DNA of 41,071 nt from Flavobacteriales bacterium (lineage in GTDB: Bacteria; Bacteroidota; Bacteroidia; Flavobacteriales_D; Crocinitomicaceae), in assembly GCA_009885545.1 (NCBI GenBank), contig VFKM01000148.1, positions 1-41,071 on the forward strand, written 5' to 3'. The notes beneath the pieces were generated by a model. The model was not told where the DNA came from. It searched no databases and was given only the letters and a program-made list of their open reading frames with translations. Positions 28,492 through 38,161 of this stretch are shown here, piece by piece. The position numbers and the translations under genes were made by a program. Position 1 is the stretch's first letter, and each line of letters starts with the position of its first letter.

Positions 28492-30522
28492 ATGGATTTT
28501 CAACTTGTTTCAGACTTTCAACCTACCGGTGATCAGCCAGAAGCAATTCGACAATTAGTAGAAGGTTTAAAAGCCGAACTACCTTATCAAACACTTCTCG
28601 GTGTAACTGGTAGTGGGAAAACATTCACAATTGCTAATGTCGTTGAACAAATCAATCGACCAACCTTAATATTATCTCATAATAAAACGTTAGCTGCTCA
28701 ATTATATGGTGAATTCAAACAGTTTTTTCCCGAAAATTCTGTTGAATATTTTGTTTCTTACTATGATTATTATCAACCAGAGGCGTACATGCCGGTTACA
28801 GGAACATATATTGAAAAAGATCTTCAAATTAATGATGAAATTGAAAAACTGAGACTTTCAGCTTCTTCAGCTTTATTATCTGGAAGAAGAGATGTGATTG
28901 TGATTGCTTCTGTTTCTTGTATTTATGGTATTGGAAATCCAAATGAATTTGCAAACAGTATTATTAGCTTAAAAGTTGGTGAAAAAGTGTCTCGAAACAA
29001 ATTCCTTTTCAAATTAGTCGAAAATTTATATTCTCGGGCCAACGCAGAATTCAAGCGAGGAATGTTTCGTGTGAAAGGTGACACTGTTGACATTCATTTG
29101 GCATATGCCGATTATGCGATTAGAATAGAATTTTGGGGTGATGATATTGAAGCTATTTCTTCAATAGATCCAATTTCAAATACTAAAATAGAGTCCTTTC
29201 AAGATATCAATATTTATCCAGCGAATATCTTTGTCTCAAGTCCAGAAACAACTCGAAAGGCAGTTGATATGATTGGTGAAGACATGTTAATTCAAGTTGA
29301 AAACTTCAGAAAAGAAGGTAAAATTGAAGAAGCAAAACGTTTGGAAGAAAGAGTCAATTATGACTTAGAAATGATCCGCGAATTGGGTTATTGTTCTGGA
29401 ATTGAAAACTATTCACGGTATTTTGATCAACGTCAACCTGGAGAAAGACCGTTCTGTCTATTGGACTATTTTCCTGATGATTTTTTGATGGTTATAGATG
29501 AGAGTCATGTTACCATTCCTCAAGTAAGAGCTATGTATGGAGGAGATAGAGCACGCAAAATCAATTTGGTAGATTATGGTTTCCGATTACAAGCAGCTGT
29601 TGATAATCGTCCTCTAAAATTTGATGAATTTGAATCAATGGTTGAACAAATAATTTACGTTTCTGCAACTCCTGCTGATTATGAAATGGAGAAATCCGAA
29701 GGAATTGTTGTGGAACAAGTAATACGTCCAACTGGTCTGTTAGACCCTATAATTGATGTTCGACCAAGTTTAAACCAAATTGACAATTTGATTGAAGAAA
29801 TTCACATTCGAATAGATCGAGATGAAAGAACCTTGGTTACAACACTTACCAAAAGAATGGCTGAAGAACTTCAAAAATATTTAGATAAATTAGGAATCTT
29901 ATGCCGATATATTCATAGTGAAGTTGACACAATTGAAAGAGTTGAGATACTACGACAATTGCGTTTAGGAACTTTTCATGTATTAATTGGTGTGAATTTA
30001 TTACGCGAAGGACTTGACTTACCAGAAGTTTCGTTAGTGGCAATTTTAGATGCAGATAAAGAAGGTTTTCTGCGTAATGAGCGTTCACTCGTTCAAACAA
30101 CAGGAAGGGCAGCACGTAATGTGAATGGAATGGTTATCATGTATGCTGATAAAATGACCAAATCTATGCAAAGAACAATTGATGAAACTGCTCGGAGAAG
30201 AACGCTACAGATAAAGTACAATGAAGACAATGGCCTTGTTCCAACTGCTTTAAATAAATCCAAGGAAAAAATCATGGATTCAACCTCAGTCGCTGATGGT
30301 AATCCAAATAAACGTCAAGTTAATTACGAATATCCAGAAGCAATTCCTTTAGCCGCGGATCCTGTTGTAGCATTTATGTCAATTGAACAATTAGAAAAAG
30401 CAGCAATTTTCACTCGTAAAGAAATGGAAAAAGCAGCTAAAGATTTAGACTTTATTGAAGCAGCAAGATTAAGAGATGAATTGTACGCTTTAGAATTGAG
30501 AAAGAAAGAGAAGATGAAGTGA
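28492..30522 (+). CDS. uvrB: Excinuclease ABC subunit UvrB
   Basis: FQPTGDQPEAIRQL, LLGVTGSGKTFTIANV, YYDYYQPEAYMPVTGTYIEKD, GVNLLREGLDLPEVSLVAILDADKEGFLRN, C-terminal UVR motif. Confidence 0.99.
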   Translation: MDFQLVSDFQPTGDQPEAIRQLVEGLKAELPYQTLLGVTGSGKTFTIANVVEQINRPTLILSHNKTLAAQLYGEFKQFFPENSVEYFVSYYDYYQPEAYMPVTGTYIEKDLQINDEIEKLRLSASSALLSGRRDVIVIASVSCIYGIGNPNEFANSIISLKVGEKVSRNKFLFKLVENLYSRANAEFKRGMFRVKGDTVDIHLAYADYAIRIEFWGDDIEAISSIDPISNTKIESFQDINIYPANIFVSSPETTRKAVDMIGEDMLIQVENFRKEGKIEEAKRLEERVNYDLEMIRELGYCSGIENYSRYFDQRQPGERPFCLLDYFPDDFLMVIDESHVTIPQVRAMYGGDRARKINLVDYGFRLQAAVDNRPLKFDEFESMVEQIIYVSATPADYEMEKSEGIVVEQVIRPTGLLDPIIDVRPSLNQIDNLIEEIHIRIDRDERTLVTTLTKRMAEELQKYLDKLGILCRYIHSEVDTIERVEILRQLRLGTFHVLIGVNLLREGLDLPEVSLVAILDADKEGFLRNERSLVQTTGRAARNVNGMVIMYADKMTKSMQRTIDETARRRTLQIKYNEDNGLVPTALNKSKEKIMDSTSVADGNPNKRQVNYEYPEAIPLAADPVVAFMSIEQLEKAAIFTRKEMEKAAKDLDFIEAARLRDELYALELRKKEKMK

Positions 30523-30563
30523 GGATTTTGACGCAATGAGTTTATAGTTGATGAGAGAAAAGC

Positions 30564-30594
30564 GAGCGACAGTGTAAAAGTTCTACTATCGCTC
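30564..30594. terminator. Putative bidirectional terminator between uvrB and the vWA gene
   Basis: GAGCGAcAGT...ACTaTCGCTC imperfect stem between convergent genes. Confidence 0.5.
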
Positions 30595-30602
30595 TATTTC
30601 TA

Positions 30603-31718
30603 TCAAAGTTGAACAAACTTTCCTCCTGTCATTTTAAATTTCAAGCCATTCAACTTTATTGTTTTTCCTTCACCAATTTTTGCTACGTCTATTAAATCTT
30701 CTTCCATTGTGTGTAAAGAACCTCCAGTTGCATATGCGATATCCAAATACAAGGTATTCATTCTATCTGTTACACCACAAACAATGATTTTAATTGGAAT
30801 TTTCTGACTTTTTAGATAACTCAAAAGTTCCATATCACAAGGGTTCTCCCAATTATCTGCAATAAGCACAACATTCTGTTTATTTTCAGGATATTTTTTA
30901 ATTGCGTAGCAAATTGCTTCCAAGTTATTTTCAATATGGTCGCCTTTTTCCATTGCTTCTAAAGCCATCTCTATAACCTTTTTAGAATTCCCTGATTCAA
31001 TACTCCACATTCCCGTTTGGTCATTAACAACAGTTTGATTTGTACTATGATAATCATTGTCATTAAAAAACACGATTTGTTTGAATGTTTTTATTGTTTG
31101 ATTACTTTTTATCCATAACAATATTTGTGAGGTGTATGGAGCCATACTTCCCGTAACATCGCAGACCACGAGCATATCTTTCCATGTACTATTGCGACTT
31201 ACAACTTTTAATATTGTAGAATCTTCTGGAGCCTTTTTTCCATCGATAATATCCGTAATACTCGTGTTTTCTGATTGATATGTAGGCATTGGTCTATAAT
31301 AGACAACAAAACCATGGAAATAATTATGGATATTACCTGTTTGTTCAACTCCTGTTTGTTTAACCAATTGCCATTTAATAATTGTACTATTAAATGCTTT
31401 GGGCAAATTCATGTGTAACTCTAAAATTCGCATTCGATTTAATTCTGTAAAATCCTCGCCTACCGGATAATCGGAATAAACCAAATCAATACCAACAATT
31501 GTTTGATCACTTAATTTTTGAATAACATCTAGATTATTTATTTCATATTCTCCGGGATCCATTGTGATTTTCACATTTGAAAAACCATTATTTTCAGGTG
31601 CATATTTCGCGACGACAATTGTGTCTTTGAAACGAATATTGACCTTAACATTTACTTGAGCTGTGACAGACCCTTTAATCAAAAGAATCAATATCAAAAT
31701 GGAGAGTGAAGATTTCAT
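30603..31718 (-). CDS. Secreted von Willebrand factor A-like protein (start moved from 31757)
   Basis: MKSSLSILILILLIKGSVTAQ signal peptide at 31718; MIDAS-like DVTGSMAPY. Confidence 0.8.
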   Translation of the reverse strand: MKSSLSILILILLIKGSVTAQVNVKVNIRFKDTIVVAKYAPENNGFSNVKITMDPGEYEINNLDVIQKLSDQTIVGIDLVYSDYPVGEDFTELNRMRILELHMNLPKAFNSTIIKWQLVKQTGVEQTGNIHNYFHGFVVYYRPMPTYQSENTSITDIIDGKKAPEDSTILKVVSRNSTWKDMLVVCDVTGSMAPYTSQILLWIKSNQTIKTFKQIVFFNDNDYHSTNQTVVNDQTGMWSIESGNSKKVIEMALEAMEKGDHIENNLEAICYAIKKYPENKQNVVLIADNWENPCDMELLSYLKSQKIPIKIIVCGVTDRMNTLYLDIAYATGGSLHTMEEDLIDVAKIGEGKTIKLNGLKFKMTGGKFVQL

Positions 31719-31753
31719 ACTGCTATAATAACTTTCAATCGAAAGGTAACAAA

Positions 31754-34381
31754 TCAAAACCGCAGAATCATCTTCAAATTAAATCTTCGTTGTGTTAAAT
31801 AATTTGGAATTGCATAATATTTACCCTCAACATCCTGAATCCATTGCTTGGATAAAACATTGTTGATTCCTAGCAAATTAAATACTTCAAAAGATAGCAT
31901 AGCTGTTGTGAAATTTTTATTCCAAAATGATTTTTTATTTTTTTTCTTGTAAAGAAAATCGTAGGACAATCCTATATCTACCCTGAAATAAGACTTCATT
32001 CGTAAGGTATCTTTATAGCGATTTTTATCTGGCGGTCCATAAGGCAAAGAAGAACCATATTGCATTCCCATTTGTACACTGAAACTCTCAAAACCTGGCA
32101 TTCTATCTTGAACCAAAGCTCCAAAATTGATCATTTGTTCTGTCGGTCTAGGAACATAACCCGGATAAATTGTTGCACTATCAACAACTTCTTGATCTTC
32201 ACTATAGCCAAAGATTATTCTTTCTCCAGCAGCGTTATAAAATTCTTCGTAAGAATCATTCAAAATATCTTCTTTGGTAGAAAGAAAACCAACTTTGAAA
32301 AAGGACTCTATCCCTTCAACAAATTCACCATGTATATTTAAGTCTAGCCCATAAGCGTATGCGATTGCATTATTTTCTGCATAATAACGCGTTCGTACAT
32401 TTTCAACTTCATATGGATTTACATCCCACAAATATTTGTAATAGGCTTCAGCTGTAAATTTAAACGGCACTTCCCTATTCCACAAATTGAAATAGACATC
32501 AGATCCAGCCACTAAATGAAATGACTTTTGCGACTTTACATTCAAATTTAACTGTCCGTCGAACGTTCTAAATTCTCGATAAAATGGTGGCTGGTAGTAC
32601 ATGCCAGATGCAAGTCTGACAGTCATATCACGGCGTGTGATTTTGCCTCTATTCAACATATAAACTCTCGGGTAATAAATCACAGAAGCACGTGGTGTAA
32701 TAAACAATTCATTATTTACATCCGTGTATCCTGCACGAGTACCTATGTTAAAGGCCAATCGAGAATTTGACTCTAAAATGGTATCACTTACAATACGTGT
32801 TTCTTTCTTTTTGTTGATTTTAATTTTATCTTCAAGTGTTATAACTAAATCTCTTTTTGTTTTCGACCAAATAGAATTTAATTGTAAAAAGCCTGTAATA
32901 CGGTTTGATTGTAAATTCAATTTACTTTTTATCGTTTCAAACAATTCAACTTCATTGTCATTGCTTTGAGGTAAACTATATCCTGCAGAATCTATCATTC
33001 GCCATTCACTCAAAATATCATTGAACTGATCATACTGAAAACTTACTCCCCAGTTAACGACTTTACTCCGAAATTTTGTTCGTTCATCATTTACAAATTT
33101 ACTTTTGATGGTAAACTCACCATTGTGATAAACATTAAAAATCGTAGCATTTAATTTATTTCTGGCGTGATTCAAAAAAGTTCCAATTCCAAGAACAGCA
33201 ATTGAATCTCCAAACGTTTCCTTAGACGGATCTGTTTCCAATTCATTGATGTAATATTGTCCTTGAATGTCAAAATATTCACGCTCAACTGTATTAAAAA
33301 CAGTTGCATAAAAATCTAAATTTGTTTTTTTGTTTGCTTTAATTTTGATTGATGTTCCACCCATCATAGTTTGAAACTTCGTTTGTTCTTGACCGTCGAA
33401 GTAGATTTTAAACGAATATGCTTCATTTGCTGTTCCGAAATCGGTTTCAGAAGTTTGGGGTGTGAAACGGTAATTATTACTTGAAAAATGTCCTAATACT
33501 GACCAAGTAATCTTTTCAGTTAATGCGTAATTCGTCAAAAATTGTGCATCCCAAAAAACAGGATTGTACGCACCTTTGGTAGGCAGCGAATTCAATAGAT
33601 AACCATTTGAGCGATATCTTGCGCCAATTAAATAATTAAATCGTGTCGTAGGATTGTGTTCAACGTGTGATTCCACCCCTAATAATGACACCATTGTAGA
33701 AGCTCTTAATTTTGTGGGTGTTTTGTAATCAATATCTAAAACAGAACTTAACTTATCCCCATATTGCGCATTGAATCCTCCGCCAGAAAAACGGATGTTT
33801 TGAACGAGTGCAGAATTTATAAAACTCATACCTTCTTGTTGTCCACTTCGTGTTAAAAAAGGCCGATAAACTAGGAATCCATTTACATACACTAAATTTT
33901 CATCATAATTCCCTCCCCTAACGTTATAATTGGATGTCAGCTCATTACTAGAAGTTGCGGCTGTGGTATAAACTAAATACCTTTCAACTCCACCCATAGG
34001 TATTGCTTGAACGTCGACCAAAGGTAATTTTTGAATTTCAAAGGGATCAATTCTTTCAGCACGAATAATTACTGCATTCTCAAGAATGAATGGGAATTTG
34101 ACATCTTGAAGATATTGAATTTGTTTTTCTGTAACTATATAAGCAATTGTTTCCGAAAATTCAGCAATTATAAAAGTAAGTTTTAACGTGTCCAAAGGTT
34201 TTGAATAGATCTCAAAAACTCCTTTATTGTTGGTGTAAAAAGGATTTAATGAATCTTGATTTAAGTAACCCTTCACCTGATCTAAACCATTGCTTCTTTT
34301 ATCAATACAACGTCCAACAACCTTCACTTCTTGAGAAAAGCATACTAGATTTATAAAAAGAAAAATGAAGAGTAAACGCAT
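31754..34381 (-). CDS. TonB-dependent receptor with N-terminal carboxypeptidase-regulatory-like domain
   Basis: Signal peptide; CRD-like N-terminus; plug features SSNELTSNYNVRGGNYDENLVYVNGFLVYRP; barrel ending RRFNLKMILRF. Confidence 0.92.
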   Translation of the reverse strand: MRLLFIFLFINLVCFSQEVKVVGRCIDKRSNGLDQVKGYLNQDSLNPFYTNNKGVFEIYSKPLDTLKLTFIIAEFSETIAYIVTEKQIQYLQDVKFPFILENAVIIRAERIDPFEIQKLPLVDVQAIPMGGVERYLVYTTAATSSNELTSNYNVRGGNYDENLVYVNGFLVYRPFLTRSGQQEGMSFINSALVQNIRFSGGGFNAQYGDKLSSVLDIDYKTPTKLRASTMVSLLGVESHVEHNPTTRFNYLIGARYRSNGYLLNSLPTKGAYNPVFWDAQFLTNYALTEKITWSVLGHFSSNNYRFTPQTSETDFGTANEAYSFKIYFDGQEQTKFQTMMGGTSIKIKANKKTNLDFYATVFNTVEREYFDIQGQYYINELETDPSKETFGDSIAVLGIGTFLNHARNKLNATIFNVYHNGEFTIKSKFVNDERTKFRSKVVNWGVSFQYDQFNDILSEWRMIDSAGYSLPQSNDNEVELFETIKSKLNLQSNRITGFLQLNSIWSKTKRDLVITLEDKIKINKKKETRIVSDTILESNSRLAFNIGTRAGYTDVNNELFITPRASVIYYPRVYMLNRGKITRRDMTVRLASGMYYQPPFYREFRTFDGQLNLNVKSQKSFHLVAGSDVYFNLWNREVPFKFTAEAYYKYLWDVNPYEVENVRTRYYAENNAIAYAYGLDLNIHGEFVEGIESFFKVGFLSTKEDILNDSYEEFYNAAGERIIFGYSEDQEVVDSATIYPGYVPRPTEQMINFGALVQDRMPGFESFSVQMGMQYGSSLPYGPPDKNRYKDTLRMKSYFRVDIGLSYDFLYKKKNKKSFWNKNFTTAMLSFEVFNLLGINNVLSKQWIQDVEGKYYAIPNYLTQRRFNLKMILRF

Positions 34382-34385
34382 AAAA

Positions 34386-34393
34386 CAAATGTA
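34386..34393 (-). promoter_or_regulatory. -7 element TACATTTG for the TonB-dependent receptor gene
   Basis: Exact TAnnTTTG, 4 nt before the ATG at 34381. Confidence 0.45.
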
Positions 34394-34426
34394 GTACTAG
34401 AAACGCAATGAGATTGAAATTATTTC

Positions 34427-36013
34427 TTATTCTCGAATAATAATAAAATCTGGATCCATTGGATCGATTATACTATGAAGATATGCAATTTTGGGAGTCA
34501 CTTTTCCGTCAGAACAAAGTGAAAACAAATTCAACGATCGTTCTTGCATTCCACCATTTGGAAAAAGTTTATCATAAATCTGATCAATTGTTTTCATAGC
34601 ATTATCATGGCGTTGTTTTACTGTTTTAACTAATTTATCCTTAATTGAATCCAATTGCTTATTCATTTTAACCATTTCTGCTTGTGCGTATTGTTCTAGA
34701 TTGACATCAACTTTTACAACCTTTTCATAAATACTATATTTCAATTCTTTCACTCTTTCATCAAGCTCCAAAAAATCTACCTCATCTCCGGCAAATTCCT
34801 GTAAATAATGTTTCTTAACTTTTGAAATATCTTTAAAAAGATCCTCTAAGACAAGAGACACTTTCTCTATTTTTTTCGACATTACGGAATCAATCCATAA
34901 AATAGAAGTTCGAACTTGAATCATTGGATAAGGCAAATTGATAGCGTCAAAAACTCCTTTCAATTGTAACCAATAGGAAATTTCGCCTATTCCACCGACG
35001 TAACACAAATTGGGTAAAATTGTTTCTTGATAAACGGGCCTTAAAATTACATTCGGGGAAAATCGTTCTGGAAATTCATTTACCTCTTGTAATAAATCTG
35101 CTAACGAAAGAGCTCCTTTACCTTCTATGAAAAAACCGTCTTCAACATGCAGAATTCTCTCACGTGATTGATTCGCCAAATAAAACAGATTGATTTCACG
35201 TCCGTTGACTTGTAACTTAAAACCTTCTTTAATGATTTGCTCGTTTGTTTTATGAAGTGCCTTAAATGAGAATTGAGTCGTCAATTCTTTTTCAATTACT
35301 GGTATAAATGCTCTTTTCAACTTCGCATTATCGCCGTCAATAATGATTAAGCCGTAAGCATCAAACAAGCGATGAATCAATTTGAAATTTGCATCACTTA
35401 AATTTTGGCCATCATATTCTTCTAAAATCGATGCTACTTCACTTTCATCTTGATTTTCAAAAAAGGAGGCAATCTCTGCTTTAACCGAATCCAAACCTGT
35501 TAAATCAAATCGTCCAACTGCGCCTTTTTGATCTGATTCCCATTTTAAATTTTTAGAAAAAATCTCTACAGACTGAATTTCTTCAAAATCATGGTCTTCA
35601 GATGCCATCCAAAAAACAGGAACAAAATTATTTTCAGGATATTCTTTTTTCAACTCTTCAGCCAATCGTATAACATGTATTATTTTGTAAATCAAATACA
35701 TTGGTCCTGCTGCAATTGAAAGCTGGTGTCCTGTTGTTATTGTATAAGTGTTTTCATTTTGAATAAATTGAATATTGCTTTTCACCTTCGGCGAATGAGT
35801 ATACTGCTCATATTTACTCTGCACTTCATTTAATAGTATTCTGCGGTTCTCAAGAGAAAACGATGCTTTCTTTTGTAAAATTTGCCTTTCAAAATTCTTT
35901 ACCGAAAATGGTAAATTGATAAAGGACAATAATTGTTCTTGGCTATAAGCTAATTGATTTTCTTGATCAGTAAATAGCTCTGTTAATTGTCTATGAAAAT
36001 TGAATTTTTGCAT
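34427..36013 (-). CDS. bshC: Bacillithiol biosynthesis cysteine-adding enzyme BshC (start moved from 36049)
   Basis: YTITTGHQLSIAAGPMYLIYKIIHVIRLAEELKKEYPENNFVPVFWMASEDHDFEEIQSV; LCYVGGIGEISYWLQLKGVF. Confidence 0.95.
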   Translation of the reverse strand: MQKFNFHRQLTELFTDQENQLAYSQEQLLSFINLPFSVKNFERQILQKKASFSLENRRILLNEVQSKYEQYTHSPKVKSNIQFIQNENTYTITTGHQLSIAAGPMYLIYKIIHVIRLAEELKKEYPENNFVPVFWMASEDHDFEEIQSVEIFSKNLKWESDQKGAVGRFDLTGLDSVKAEIASFFENQDESEVASILEEYDGQNLSDANFKLIHRLFDAYGLIIIDGDNAKLKRAFIPVIEKELTTQFSFKALHKTNEQIIKEGFKLQVNGREINLFYLANQSRERILHVEDGFFIEGKGALSLADLLQEVNEFPERFSPNVILRPVYQETILPNLCYVGGIGEISYWLQLKGVFDAINLPYPMIQVRTSILWIDSVMSKKIEKVSLVLEDLFKDISKVKKHYLQEFAGDEVDFLELDERVKELKYSIYEKVVKVDVNLEQYAQAEMVKMNKQLDSIKDKLVKTVKQRHDNAMKTIDQIYDKLFPNGGMQERSLNLFSLCSDGKVTPKIAYLHSIIDPMDPDFIIIRE

Positions 36014-36016
36014 GTA

Positions 36017-36045
36017 CAAATTTAAGGAAGGATTCTTTATTTCAA
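36017..36045 (-). promoter_or_regulatory. bshC promoter: TTG-N18-TAAATTTG
   Basis: -33-like TTG (36043-36045) and exact -7 element (36017-36024), 3 nt before the ATG at 36013. Confidence 0.6.
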
Positions 36046-36065
36046 GCAAATTAAAAGAGAGAATG

Positions 36066-36073
36066 TATCTTTG
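36066..36073 (+). promoter_or_regulatory. -7 element TATCTTTG for the cyclophilin gene
   Basis: Exact TAnnTTTG, 17 nt before the ATG at 36091. Confidence 0.45.
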
Positions 36074-36090
36074 TCAAAAATTATCAAAAA

Positions 36091-36543
36091 ATGGAAGCAC
36101 TAATTAAAACAAATAAAGGAACAATGAAGGTTTCTTTATATACAGAAGATGCACCGATTGCGGCGGCTAACTTTGCTAAATTAGCAAAACAAGGATTTTA
36201 CAACGGGTTGAAATGGCACCGTGTAATTCCAAATTTTGTGATTCAAGGTGGTTGCCCTAACTCACGTGATGGTGAAAAAGGAATGGCTGGAACTGGCGGG
36301 CCAGGTTACAAAATTGATTGTGAATTGAAAGGTGGAAATCAATACCATGACCGTGGTGTTCTTTCAATGGCGCATTCAGGAAGAAATACTGGTGGATCTC
36401 AATTTTTCGTATGTCATTCAAGAGAAAACACAGCTCATTTAGATGGAAACCATACGTGTTTCGGTAAAGTGATTGAAGGAGTAGATTTTGTTGATGATAT
36501 TCGTGAAGGAGACGCTATCGAATCAATTGAAATAATAGATTAA
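36091..36543 (+). CDS. Cyclophilin-type peptidyl-prolyl cis-trans isomerase
   Basis: FYNGLKWHRVIPNFVIQGGCP, GVLSMAHSGRNTGGSQFFVCH, HTCFGKVIEGVDFVDDI. Confidence 0.97.
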   Translation: MEALIKTNKGTMKVSLYTEDAPIAAANFAKLAKQGFYNGLKWHRVIPNFVIQGGCPNSRDGEKGMAGTGGPGYKIDCELKGGNQYHDRGVLSMAHSGRNTGGSQFFVCHSRENTAHLDGNHTCFGKVIEGVDFVDDIREGDAIESIEIID

Positions 36544-36546
36544 TTT

Positions 36547-36585
36547 AAATCCCGCCCCTCGACAAGTTCTGGGAGCGGGATTTTT
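36547..36585. terminator. Bidirectional terminator between the cyclophilin and small lipoprotein genes
   Basis: AAATCCCGC...GCGGGATTT stem with an extra CCC/GGG pairing across a bulge, then a T run; the genes are convergent. Confidence 0.85.
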
Positions 36586-36589
36586 AAAT

Positions 36590-36895
36590 TTATTTTGAAT
36601 TTTTTACATATGTATCATGTAAAGCTTTCATGTCTGGACACTTTTCTTCCAAAGATTTTCCCATTTGAGCGTCAAACGGATCAACTTCTCCTACAACATC
36701 TAAAGCACATAATGAAAAATCTAAATCTTTCATATCGATTTTAAAACTTGATGTGTCAGCATCACTCTCAGCAATCTTTTTGCTCATGCAATCACAAATG
36801 GTTTGAGCTGATTTATCAAACTCTTCTTTTCCTGGACCACCGCAAGATGCGACAATAAGTGCAACTGCAGCCAATCCTAACATTTTTCTTTTCAT
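36590..36895 (-). CDS. Small lipoprotein of unknown function
   Basis: MKRKMLGLAAVALIVASCGG lipobox; 101 aa. Confidence 0.75.
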   Translation of the reverse strand: MKRKMLGLAAVALIVASCGGPGKEEFDKSAQTICDCMSKKIAESDADTSSFKIDMKDLDFSLCALDVVGEVDPFDAQMGKSLEEKCPDMKALHDTYVKNSK

Positions 36896-37031
36896 ATTGT
36901 AAATTTAATATAGGTTACCTAAAAATAAAGAAAAATCTTTAAATGAACATTAGAATTGTGCTTTATTTTTCATCAAAATATTTAGTTTTTAACAATGTGA
37001 TATTTTACGTGGAAAAATGATTCCTATACAT

Positions 37032-37039
37032 TAACTTTG
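37032..37039 (+). promoter_or_regulatory. -7 element TAACTTTG for dnaX
   Basis: Exact TAnnTTTG, 6 nt before the ATG at 37046; the ORF-track TTG start is inside it. Confidence 0.45.
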
Positions 37040-37045
37040 TTTTTT

Positions 37046-38161
37046 ATGAGTGATTTTGTTGTTTCAGCTAGAAAATATAGACCTCAAACCTTTGATACGG
37101 TTGTGGGACAAAAATCTATTACTTCTACTTTAAAAAATGCTATTAAAACAGGTCATTTAGCACAATCATTTCTTTTTTGTGGTTCAAGAGGTGTTGGTAA
37201 AACAACTACAGCTAGAATTCTAGCAAAAACTATCAACTGTTTTAACAGATCTGAATCAATTGAAGCATGCGACCAATGTGATTCTTGCCTTTCATTTAAC
37301 GAAGGTGCTTCACTTAATGTTTATGAATTAGATGCCGCTTCGAATAATGGAATTGAGGATATTAGAAATCTAATTGACCAAGTTCGTATCGCTCCACAAT
37401 TGGGAGAATATAAAATCTATATAATTGATGAGGTTCACATGCTTTCAAATGCTGCTTTCAATGGTTTTTTAAAAACACTTGAAGAGCCACCAAAACATGC
37501 GATTTTCATTCTTGCCACGACTGAAAAACACAAAATAATTCCTACCATACTTTCTCGTTGTCAAATTTTTGATTTTAGTAGAATCAAAGTAAAGGATATT
37601 GCTGATCATTTAGCATATATTGCCTCTCAAGAAGCAATAACAGCAGATGCAGAATCATTACATTTAATTGCGCAAAAAGCCGAAGGAGCATTGCGTGATG
37701 CTTTATCAATTTTTGATCAAATTGTAACGTTCACTGGAAGTAATTTAACCTATAAGAGTGTTATTGAAAACCTTAACATTCTGGATTACGATTATTATTT
37801 CAGAATAGTTGAAAGTGCACAAAAAGAAGATATTCCGTCATCCTTATTGCTTCTAAACGATATATACGAGAAAGGTTTTGATGGTCACAATTTCATAGTT
37901 GGTTTGGCTGATCATTACAGAAATTTATTGGTTTGCAAAGATATTCGAACAGCACCATTATTGGAAGTTGGTGAAGCAATTGAGCAACGTTATATCGACC
38001 AATCGAAAGAAGTTGATGGTAATTTAATATTACGAGCATTGGCAGTTTTGAGCAAGTCAGATGTCGAATATAAATCATCCAAAAACCAACGCTTACTGGT
38101 TGAAATGGCTTTAATGCAATTGTGTTCTTTAGTACAAGAGCAAGAAAAAAAAAATGCCTGA
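37046..38161 (+). CDS. dnaX: DNA polymerase III gamma/tau, 0-frame (gamma-like) product ending after the A10 run
   Basis: SARKYRPQTFDTVVGQ, FLFCGSRGVGKTTTARILAKTINC, IYIIDEVHMLSNAAFNGFLKTLEEPP, FILATTEKHKIIPTILSRCQ. Start moved from 37037. Confidence 0.97.
   Translation: MSDFVVSARKYRPQTFDTVVGQKSITSTLKNAIKTGHLAQSFLFCGSRGVGKTTTARILAKTINCFNRSESIEACDQCDSCLSFNEGASLNVYELDAASNNGIEDIRNLIDQVRIAPQLGEYKIYIIDEVHMLSNAAFNGFLKTLEEPPKHAIFILATTEKHKIIPTILSRCQIFDFSRIKVKDIADHLAYIASQEAITADAESLHLIAQKAEGALRDALSIFDQIVTFTGSNLTYKSVIENLNILDYDYYFRIVESAQKEDIPSSLLLLNDIYEKGFDGHNFIVGLADHYRNLLVCKDIRTAPLLEVGEAIEQRYIDQSKEVDGNLILRALAVLSKSDVEYKSSKNQRLLVEMALMQLCSLVQEQEKKNA

Noticed and set aside
29846-30536. Minus-strand ORFs inside uvrB and at its 3' end
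   Set aside because: Antisense to highly conserved uvrB motifs.
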